NCBI GenBank assembly: GCA_014361085.1
Contig: JACIWG010000114.1
Coordinates: 1-5,077 of the forward strand
Origin: Nitrososphaeria archaeon
GTDB lineage: Archaea; Thermoproteota; Nitrososphaeria; JACIWG01
Length of the DNA: 5,077 nucleotides
Direction: 5' to 3'
In this document: one piece after another, positions 1-5,068 of the stretch
Position numbering within the stretch: position 1 is the first letter of the stretch
Layout of the letters: each line of letters begins with the position of its first letter
Program-made: the position numbers and the translations under genes
The notes under the pieces: model-generated
What the model was told of the DNA's origin: nothing
The model's database searches: none
What the model saw: only the letters and a program-made list of their open reading frames with translations

Positions 1-178
1 ACAGCAAACCATACCTTTCAACAGTCTCTTTCGAAAGAATATTCTTCTTTTCAACATGGACAGAGATCCCCTGTTTGCCTAACTTTTCCGCAACCTTTTC
101 AACAGTCCTTTTAACTGCCTGGCATCTTACACAGGATGGCTCTGGCCCAATAACCTCTATTTTTATATTTTTTTGCAT
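1..178 (-). CDS. Thioredoxin-fold redox-disulfide protein (partial, C-terminus outside window)
   Basis: The ATG is at 178-176 and 59 codons remain open to the window edge, so the C-terminal part is missing. The protein starts MQKNIKIEVIGPEP, a first beta strand, followed by a CVRC motif at residues 16-19 and an amphipathic helix (residues 20-35). This is the order of the small thioredoxin_3 or 'redox-active disulfide' proteins of archaea, which are usually about 75-90 residues long. The cis-proline strand expected downstream lies outside the window. The CxxC pair could support dithiol-disulfide exchange or metal binding in the cytoplasm; there is no signal peptide. It is divergent from an ArsR-type gene, and the shared intergenic palindrome suggests joint control. 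From family knowledge, such proteins often sit beside an ArsR regulator and a predicted permease, so a permease beyond position 1 would fit. The fold assignment is fairly secure, but the substrate is unknown. Confidence 0.8.
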   Translation of the reverse strand, partial: MQKNIKIEVIGPEPSCVRCQAVKRTVEKVAEKLGKQGISVHVEKKNILSKETVERYGLL

Positions 179-193
179 AAAATAGGGGCAAAA

Positions 194-217
194 ATAACAG
201 TATTTAAATATTGTTAT
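194..217. promoter_or_regulatory. 24-bp inverted repeat, candidate ArsR-family operator over divergent promoters
   Basis: The left arm ATAACAGTATTT (194-205) and the right arm AAATATTGTTAT (206-217) are reverse complements at 11 of 12 positions, with no spacer. The only mismatch is the pair 200/211. ArsR-family dimers typically bind imperfect AT-rich dyads of about this size over promoters. This one sits between arsR and the divergent thioredoxin-like gene and contains the TATA-like core of both. Bound repressor would therefore block TBP/TFB access in both directions. The symmetry is read directly; binding by the neighbouring ArsR protein is inferred. Confidence 0.65.
201..210. promoter_or_regulatory. 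Self-complementary TATA-like box (TATTTAAATA)
   Basis: TATTTAAATA reads identically on both strands. Its centre (205.5) is about 27 bases before the minus-strand ATG at 178, so that transcript would start at or next to its start codon (leaderless). On the plus strand it predicts a start near 232-233, about 10 bases before arsR. A second candidate for arsR is TTATATAA at 214-221, which would place the transcript start almost at the arsR ATG. No convincing Shine-Dalgarno sequence precedes either gene, consistent with leaderless or very short leaders. Confidence 0.5.
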
Positions 218-242
218 ATAATGGATAAATAGGACTTCCTCC

Positions 243-569
243 ATGTCCTCTTCGAGAAATCAAATGAATGAATTGAATAGGGCTCGTGTGAGAATATTTA
301 GGGCGCTAGCTGACCCTATTAGACTTGAAATTTTACAGCTTCTGTCGAATGGTGAAGTTTGTGTCTGCGAAATCTTCTCTAAGCTGAATGTTCCACAGCC
401 TCTTGTATCACGTCACCTTAAAATTTTAAAGGAATGCGGTCTTGTCAGGGTTAGGAAGGAGAGGAATAGAAGATATTATTCTGTGACAGATAAAAGAGTT
501 TATGAGGTTATAGAAATGGTTTCAAAAGACTTTGTAGATTCTATTAAAACTTATTTGATGGCATTCTAG
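243..569 (+). CDS. ArsR-family winged-helix transcriptional repressor
   Basis: This 108-residue cytoplasmic protein has the usual length for ArsR/SmtB repressors. Residues 17-34 carry the family's N-terminal helix signature (RIFRALADPIRLEILQLL). Residues 39-42 are VCVC in helix alpha-3. Residues 50-64 form the recognition helix (VPQPLVSRHLKILKE), and residues 66-82 form the beta wing ending RRYYSVTD. In E. coli-type ArsR the alpha-3 site is CVCDLC and binds As(III)/Sb(III). Here C40 and C42 are present but the third cysteine position is not; C65 or H58 might contribute. Metal, metalloid or thiol-redox sensing is therefore plausible but unproven. ATG 243 is favoured over ATG 264 because it fits a leaderless transcript from the TATA-like element at 214-221. 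The upstream palindrome suggests autoregulation together with the divergent CVRC protein. Family assignment is secure; the ligand is unknown. Confidence 0.93.
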   Translation: MSSSRNQMNELNRARVRIFRALADPIRLEILQLLSNGEVCVCEIFSKLNVPQPLVSRHLKILKECGLVRVRKERNRRYYSVTDKRVYEVIEMVSKDFVDSIKTYLMAF

Positions 570-592
570 CTATAGCATACTCTTGTTGGTTC

Positions 593-599
593 TTATATT
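593..599 (+). promoter_or_regulatory. Possible TATA box for the TFB-like gene
   Basis: TTATATT lies about 24 bases (centre) before ATG 620, so transcription would begin at or near the start codon. The 50-bp gap after arsR has no Shine-Dalgarno-like sequence before the ATG, which supports a leaderless transcript separate from arsR. There is no clear purine-rich BRE upstream, so this is tentative. Confidence 0.4.
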
Positions 600-619
600 C
601 TAAAACAACTTTTCATTTG

Positions 620-1402
620 ATGTCCAGCAGATGTGATTGCGGTGGTAAAATAATTTTTGACAGTGGGGAATATGTTTGTGAAGTATGTGGAAAGGTTTTT
701 GAAGGATCATGTTACCATGCTAGCACATTATCCTCTAACGTTTTTTCAAGAACCTTTAACTTTAAACGTTCAAAAGTTTTGTTTATGATCAAGGATGTCT
801 GTGACCGTTTAGGCCTTAATAATGCTATCCTATATGATGCCACCTACACAGCCGAATCCATTATAGACTCTGGTGCAAGATATAATGGTGTTGAAATAGC
901 CTTCTTCAGCTTATACTCTGCCTGCAAAGGTTTTAATCCAATATTCTGTGAAAGGGTTTTGAAAGAATTTCATAGCATGGGCTTAAAGGTTAATGAAAGA
1001 AACTGTATTAGACTACTCTCAAAGTTCTGGAAACATTATTCTTACAGGAGCTTTAACATCAGCTCCTACCTAAACCATTTAACTGAAAGTTTAAGGTCGA
1101 ACATTTTCGTTAAAGAATATGTTAAAGGCTTTCACCATTTGAACGAAAACATTTTGTGGTCTAAGGTTAAGGAAAATAGTGTAAAGTTTTTAGAAGAATA
1201 TCGTGTTTCAGGAGAAACTTTAAAGGTTCGAGCCATCGCATCAATATATGTCTCATGTGATAAGGTTTTCAGGTCTTATGGTCTAGAAAATCCTGTAACA
1301 TTGAAGCTTATTTCAAAACATTTTTTTCTGGACCAAAATAATTTGAAGAAGGTTGTTGCAAAGCTTATGGTGTACTCTTATGAAGGCTTGGCAAAAATGT
1401 GA
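620..1402 (+). CDS. TFB-like protein: zinc ribbon plus two cyclin-like repeats, reader/linker region missing
   Basis: The 260-residue protein has an N-terminal zinc ribbon: C5-x-C7-GG, then C20-EV-C23-G, ending KVFE as in TFB/TFIIB ribbons. Two cyclin-like repeats follow. Repeat 1 spans roughly 50-138 (VLFMIKDVCDRLGL, then VEIAFFSLYSACKG). Repeat 2 spans about 155-255 (VRAIASIYVSCDKV, then a helix-turn-helix-like LKLISKHFFLDQNNLKKVV at 228-246). Canonical archaeal TFB is about 300 residues, with roughly 75 residues between ribbon and core that form the B-reader and B-linker. Here only about 25 are present. The first ribbon knuckle is CxC instead of CxxC. The protein may recruit RNA polymerase or modulate other TFBs without acting as a normal start-site reader; Sulfolobus TFB3, a shortened TFB acting as an activator, is a partial precedent. 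ATG 620 is preferred; a TTG immediately upstream at 617 would add one residue. Its end overlaps the ParB-like gene by 23 bp. It is too divergent to call a housekeeping TFB. Confidence 0.8.
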   Translation: MSSRCDCGGKIIFDSGEYVCEVCGKVFEGSCYHASTLSSNVFSRTFNFKRSKVLFMIKDVCDRLGLNNAILYDATYTAESIIDSGARYNGVEIAFFSLYSACKGFNPIFCERVLKEFHSMGLKVNERNCIRLLSKFWKHYSYRSFNISSYLNHLTESLRSNIFVKEYVKGFHHLNENILWSKVKENSVKFLEEYRVSGETLKVRAIASIYVSCDKVFRSYGLENPVTLKLISKHFFLDQNNLKKVVAKLMVYSYEGLAKM

Positions 1403-2447
1403 GTACACCTACTTGCCAATAGAAAGGGTTTACCCTAACCCATTTAACACAAACAGAATGTGCGCTAAAGAATATGAGGGCTTAAAGAGGGATCTTATGG
1501 AAAAGGGTGTTGAAGGCATTCCACCAATACTTGTAACCCCTAGAAATGACCGTTTCATGATCATAGATGGCGAGCATAGATGGAAAGCTTCTCTAGAACT
1601 TGGATTCGATAGAATAAAGGCTGAAATCGTACACTTGTCTGATGAAGAAGCTAAGGTTGAATGCTTTAAGAGAAACTATCAGCGTGGTAGAATAGATTAT
1701 TTAAAGACAGCTGAACTATTTAGCTTAGAAAGAAGTTTCGGTTTAACAGTTAGGGAAATTGCCAAAAAATATAATCTTTCCACCTACACCGTAGACTATA
1801 TTCTTCAGCTTACTAAATTGTCAGCGGAAGTAAGAGACTTTATAAATAATGTAAACTATGCAGCAGAAGATTTTATCGAAAACGATTTTAGATTCACCTT
1901 CAGGCACCTAATCGCCTTATCTAAGCTTCCAGAAAATGAAATGCTAAATTTTGCGAAAAAATTTTTAGAGTATAAGATTTCAGGACCTGAGGCTGAAAGG
2001 CTTGTAGCAAATTTTCTGGCAAAACTAAAGATTCTATCAATTATAGAAGAGAAGGTTTCAAATAATCTCATTTTCCCTAAACCTGCCCAACTTTTGAAGA
2101 CGATTGTGGAAAGGGATCCTTTAACATATTCTGAAGAAAAGGTTGAAATGCTGTGTAAGATTGGTGACGAAGAAGGCCAGATAAATTTCATTAGAAAAAC
2201 TTTCCTAGAAAGGCTTGACAAAAGTTCTCTCTACTCTCTTTCCCCACTAGAAAGTCCTGAGCCAAGGGTTAAGAAAAGTTCTTATTTTAAATGCCAATGT
2301 GGTAGAGTCTATCTTGTTAAAGGTAAGGTTTTAGACGCGCTTGATAAGTGGGAGAAGCCTGCTGAAAAGGTTATAGAAATATTTCCAGAACATGTTGGAA
2401 AAAAGCTTCATATCAACTATGCGGACATGATAGCATATTTTGAGTAA
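1380..2447 (+). CDS. ParB/Spo0J-like DNA-binding protein with C-terminal CxC extension
   Basis: The 355-residue protein begins with a ParB N-terminal domain (about 10-110): a YLPIERVYPNPFN strand, PPILVTPRNDRFMIIDG, the phosphate-binding motif GEHRWKA at 64-70 (family GERRxxA) and RNYQR at 98-102 (family ENxQR). A helix-turn-helix follows at about 121-144 (GLTVREIAKKYNLSTYTVDY). Residues 145-290 look helical. The C-terminus (about 300-355) holds C305-x-C307 in KCQCGRVY, half of a possible zinc knuckle. ParB proteins are CTP-dependent clamps that load on DNA at parS; related proteins act in plasmid maintenance and gene regulation. The Glu of ENxQR, which supports CTP hydrolysis in bacterial ParB, is Arg here. 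ATG 1380 is chosen because it starts the recognisable fold and is preceded by GGTG at 1368-1371; an in-frame TTG at 1353 would lengthen it by nine residues. It overlaps the TFB-like gene by 23 bp, implying coupled translation. No ParA is in the window. Confidence 0.85.
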   Translation: MKAWQKCEYTYLPIERVYPNPFNTNRMCAKEYEGLKRDLMEKGVEGIPPILVTPRNDRFMIIDGEHRWKASLELGFDRIKAEIVHLSDEEAKVECFKRNYQRGRIDYLKTAELFSLERSFGLTVREIAKKYNLSTYTVDYILQLTKLSAEVRDFINNVNYAAEDFIENDFRFTFRHLIALSKLPENEMLNFAKKFLEYKISGPEAERLVANFLAKLKILSIIEEKVSNNLIFPKPAQLLKTIVERDPLTYSEEKVEMLCKIGDEEGQINFIRKTFLERLDKSSLYSLSPLESPEPRVKKSSYFKCQCGRVYLVKGKVLDALDKWEKPAEKVIEIFPEHVGKKLHINYADMIAYFE

Positions 2448-2451
2448 AAAA
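2446..2451 (-). terminator. Possible oligo-T terminator after the pilin-like gene
   Basis: On the minus strand the stop codon of the pilin-like gene (2454-2452) is followed directly by six T residues. Archaeal RNA polymerase commonly terminates at short T tracts without a hairpin. The tract overlaps the stop codon of the convergent ParB-like gene. No comparable T run follows that gene closely on the plus strand; only TTTT at 2466-2469 is present. Confidence 0.35.
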
Positions 2452-3960
2452 TTATTGCAAAGATATTTTAACAACCTTGGCTCTCCCATCTTCTCCCAAA
2501 ACTATTGCTAAAACGTTTTCGCTGTCAACGAATGCGAGCTGATATGGAAAATACTCGTATCCCCAGTCTCCTCCATCAACAATATACTCTGAAGAATATG
2601 TGGGATATGGGTAGTACCAACTGTATCCTGAAAACTTTACTTCTTTGTAAACTGTTAAGTTAAAGTTGTATACTCTAAATCCATTATAGTTTATGAAAAC
2701 TATTCCATACCTTGTAGGCTTAAAAGTAATATATGGTTCCACAACCTCCACCCTAGACTGCATTGTCTCAAGGTCTATAACGTAAAAGCTTGTCCCATTA
2801 AATGTGTAATAGTACCTGTTTGCGACAAAAAAGTTTGAGTAGCCTTGCACTCCATAAGTTTTTGAAAACAATTTTATTGCAGCAGTCTCCGATATAAGCT
2901 TGTATACTGTAGCATAGACGTTGCTTGAAGCCGTAACCCTTGTAACAAAATATGGGTGGCTGTAGCTCCAAACATAATAGTTCGAGTACGTGTAACTGTT
3001 GTATAAGCTTACATTCGTTTGATAGAAACTAAACTTTGAGGAAATGGTGTCAAGTACTGCATGTACTACTGGAACATTTTTTCCTCCCGCAGCTGAAGCT
3101 CTTACTCCAAGCACATGTTTTTCTGAAACAGCCTGTGCACAGAATCCTAGAAACTGTGTACCTGAAAGAGAATATGCTGTCGAATTCGCTTGATTTGCTT
3201 GAGATGCTGGGTAAACTATCCAGTCGTCCAAGAATAGGCCTGAACCATAATATCCTCCGCCGACAGTACCCTTAGATATTGAAACAATTTTGAAGCCGGT
3301 CCATCCAGTAAAATTCTTGAAAGGTTTAACTGGATGTAATGTGTAAACCCATGCACGATATGGTGTATCCGAAAGCGATTTATAGCTGTCAAGATAGTAT
3401 GTTCCAACCTTTGTACCGTTTAAGAGAAAATGGTGTATAACGTTTAATCCTTCAACAACAAAATATCCACTAACATTTTCCGGATTAACGTATACTCTAA
3501 CAGACGTAACACCCCATTCTCCAACCTCATTACCAAAAGAACCTAAACCATCGCCTTCTTGCACCATTATCCCCTCATCTTCTAGAAAAAGATTTCCAAG
3601 TGATGTTATGACACCAACTTTAGCGTCTCCACCAGCAACCTGTAAACTTCTACTTTCTCCAGGCGATAGTAGGATATCTGATTCGATAACCTCTTTAACG
3701 AAATTGTCTTTATTAAAGAAGACTATGTACTTTATTTCTGAAAATTTTGTCCAATCATTGTATACTATAACTTTATCCTTTTCATGAAATATTCTCAAGT
3801 TTTCTCTAGCCCTATCAACTTGTCTGGACAAAATATCCTCCTTTACCCTAACCTCTTGCCTGAATGCTTCAATCTGATTATAGAATACTGTGAAACCTGA
3901 AATAAACATTAGAGCTATAAAAACTATAGCTATGCTTGCAGACTGTCCTCTTCTCATCAT
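2452..3960 (-). CDS. Large exported pilin-like protein with aromatic-rich beta ectodomain
   Basis: The 502-residue protein starts MMRRGQSASIAIVFIALMF. A short basic leader ends in RRG, then Q and about 20 hydrophobic residues. This matches a class III (type IV pilin) signal, with predicted prepilin-peptidase cleavage between G5 and Q6. A charged helix follows (about 30-60), as in pilin N-terminal stalks. The rest is beta-type and Tyr/Ser/Phe-rich. Around 150-255 a segment ending GSGLFLDDWIVY resembles the end of concanavalin/LamG-like jelly rolls. Around 385-500, strands such as FYVIDLETMQ resemble beta-propeller blades. Seven N-x-S/T sequons (N162, N181, N216, N259, N316, N388, N434) and a single cysteine fit an extracellular glycoprotein. 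ATG 3960 is preferred; TTG 3969 would add MKN. It lies 40 bp downstream of the FlaI-like gene, probably in one operon. A simple signal anchor is the alternative to a pilin signal. The domain hints are weak; a surface location is likely. Confidence 0.72.
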   Translation of the reverse strand: MMRRGQSASIAIVFIALMFISGFTVFYNQIEAFRQEVRVKEDILSRQVDRARENLRIFHEKDKVIVYNDWTKFSEIKYIVFFNKDNFVKEVIESDILLSPGESRSLQVAGGDAKVGVITSLGNLFLEDEGIMVQEGDGLGSFGNEVGEWGVTSVRVYVNPENVSGYFVVEGLNVIHHFLLNGTKVGTYYLDSYKSLSDTPYRAWVYTLHPVKPFKNFTGWTGFKIVSISKGTVGGGYYGSGLFLDDWIVYPASQANQANSTAYSLSGTQFLGFCAQAVSEKHVLGVRASAAGGKNVPVVHAVLDTISSKFSFYQTNVSLYNSYTYSNYYVWSYSHPYFVTRVTASSNVYATVYKLISETAAIKLFSKTYGVQGYSNFFVANRYYYTFNGTSFYVIDLETMQSRVEVVEPYITFKPTRYGIVFINYNGFRVYNFNLTVYKEVKFSGYSWYYPYPTYSSEYIVDGGDWGYEYFPYQLAFVDSENVLAIVLGEDGRAKVVKISLQ

Positions 3961-3986
3961 ATTCTTCAAAAATATGTTCTTCTCTA

Positions 3987-3997
3987 CTATTTTTAAG
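3987..3997 (-). promoter_or_regulatory. Possible TATA-like element before the pilin-like gene
   Basis: Read on the minus strand the sequence is CTTAAAAATAG, centred about 31 bases before ATG 3960. This would give a start near 3965 and a leader of only a few bases. No Shine-Dalgarno sequence is seen before ATG 3960. It could allow separate expression of the surface protein, but the AT-rich background makes chance likely. Confidence 0.3.
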
Positions 3998-4000
3998 CAA

Positions 4001-5068
4001 CTATTTACGCTTACTATCCTGCAAGTACAGTATATAGTTTATTTTTAGTGAAAGCGCCTCGATAACTTTATCTCTGCTATAATGGTTAATTTTAGCCCAA
4101 TGCTGTAATATCCTACTCTTCTCAAATATCTTTTCAGGTCCATCGTATTCTTCGAATGAAACACTTTTCCTACATTCTCCAAACTCTTCTATCAACTCTA
4201 TCTCATCGGATCCCATATTATTTACAATGTTCACTATTGTCTGAATTCTGTTCGTAACCGGCAATGGCGTTTGTCTAGTATAAATGTAGCAGGTTCTTGT
4301 TGAAGGTATCTTTAAGCTTCCATCAATTTCCTCCCCCTCTATTATCGTGTACTCGATATCATTTTTTTGGGCGATATCAAAGGCTTTCTTAAAATATTCC
4401 CAACTTTCCCCAACATGTAACCTTATCAGAAACTCTTGAGAATATGATGAGGTAGTAGTTTTCTCTACAACCATTACTCTCGCCTTCTTTGGAATAAGTT
4501 GAACGAGCTCGTTCAAGATATTTCTCCTATGTTCTCTTGTCGAACCTGTAACCGCTATCGTAGTCTTTATTTCAAGCATTGTCCATATGTATGATATTTC
4601 TTGGGGTGTCAAATGTTTTCCACTAAAGATATCTTTTTCCGAAAGCTCTATTCTCCGTTTAATTATGCAAAAGCTTGTGTACGGTGGCTTCTGTACTACA
4701 AGGCTAGCGTAAAATTTATCATTTAATGGCCCCTCATAGAAGCTTCCGTCACCGTATTCAATAAGCCTGTTCCTGACCTTATCTATAAAAATCTCGTACT
4801 CTCTTTCATTCTCGAATTTTATGTTTGTTTTAATGTACTGATGTTTTAGAAAATGTTTGTGCCTGATGTAAACTGGTTTATCTGGAGACAATACTGTTGC
4901 TTCAAGAACGTTCTCGTCTAATAGTATAGGATAAAGTTGCTTGTACGGTGAAATGTTCTTGTAAAGGTGATAGGCTTCTTCGCCTCTAAGCCCATATTTA
5001 TCAACCAACACATTTTCTCCAAAACTTTTTTCTTGAAATTTTTTTGAAAAAATATTCTCTATTATCAC
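4001..5068 (-). CDS. FlaI/GspE/VirB11-family secretion ATPase homologue with degenerate catalytic motifs (5' end uncertain)
   Basis: The order of segments follows archaeal FlaI/type IV pilus ATPases. An N-terminal-domain stretch at 55-85 (PVYIRHKHF, compare PVYVYHRKY) is followed by LTPQEISYIWTMLE at 153-166. IAVTGSTREHRRNILNELVQLIP at 171-193 takes the Walker A position. A Walker B-like EYTIIEGEEIDG lies at 239-250, and a C-terminal helix pair at 318-349 (KSRILQHWAKINHYSRDKV). In active enzymes the Walker A reads GPTxSGKTT; here G175 is followed by STREHRR, so the lysine and hydroxyl residue of GK[T/S] are gone. The Asp-box (IEDTxE) is VEKTTT, and the His-box (TxHA) appears as YTRQTP. E246 may correspond to the Walker B glutamate. 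It is therefore a likely non-hydrolysing paralogue. The only start inside the window is GTG 5068, but the frame is open upstream to 5077. FlaI proteins are about 500 residues, so the true start may lie outside. It precedes the pilin-like gene by 40 bp. Confidence 0.82.
   Translation of the reverse strand: MIIENIFSKKFQEKSFGENVLVDKYGLRGEEAYHLYKNISPYKQLYPILLDENVLEATVLSPDKPVYIRHKHFLKHQYIKTNIKFENEREYEIFIDKVRNRLIEYGDGSFYEGPLNDKFYASLVVQKPPYTSFCIIKRRIELSEKDIFSGKHLTPQEISYIWTMLEIKTTIAVTGSTREHRRNILNELVQLIPKKARVMVVEKTTTSSYSQEFLIRLHVGESWEYFKKAFDIAQKNDIEYTIIEGEEIDGSLKIPSTRTCYIYTRQTPLPVTNRIQTIVNIVNNMGSDEIELIEEFGECRKSVSFEEYDGPEKIFEKSRILQHWAKINHYSRDKVIEALSLKINYILYLQDSKRK

Noticed and set aside
1353..1379. TTG start for the ParB-like gene, nine codons upstream of ATG 1380
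   Set aside because: ATG 1380 is a better codon, has a GGTG sequence at suitable distance and already precedes the first recognisable strand of the ParB domain; the extra residues (MLQSLWCTL) add nothing to the fold.
1856..2221. Open reading frame of 121 codons on the minus strand inside the ParB-like gene
   Set aside because: It is antisense to a gene with clear domain motifs, is Ser/Phe-rich as expected for a shadow of a Lys/Glu-rich frame, and shows no recognisable motif or promoter.
1380..2447. Complete ParAB plasmid or chromosome partition locus
   Set aside because: No ParA/SegA-type ATPase is encoded in the window and no iterated parS-like palindromes were seen near the gene.
3036..3275. 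Plus-strand open frame of 79 codons inside the pilin-like gene
   Set aside because: It is a shadow of the minus-strand coding sequence, with no start signal and no recognisable domain.
3216..3407. Minus-strand open frame of 63 codons in another frame of the pilin-like gene
   Set aside because: It lies wholly within the larger gene on the same strand and has no supporting ribosome-binding site or motif.
2452..3960. Internal tandem repeats in the aromatic-rich ectodomain
   Set aside because: Tyr-rich stretches such as SWYYPYPTYSS recur loosely, but I found no repeat unit with regular spacing or nucleotide identity.
3961..3969. TTG start giving MKN before MMRRGQ in the pilin-like protein
   Set aside because: Two ATG codons follow immediately and give a short basic leader typical of class III signals; no ribosome-binding site favours the TTG.
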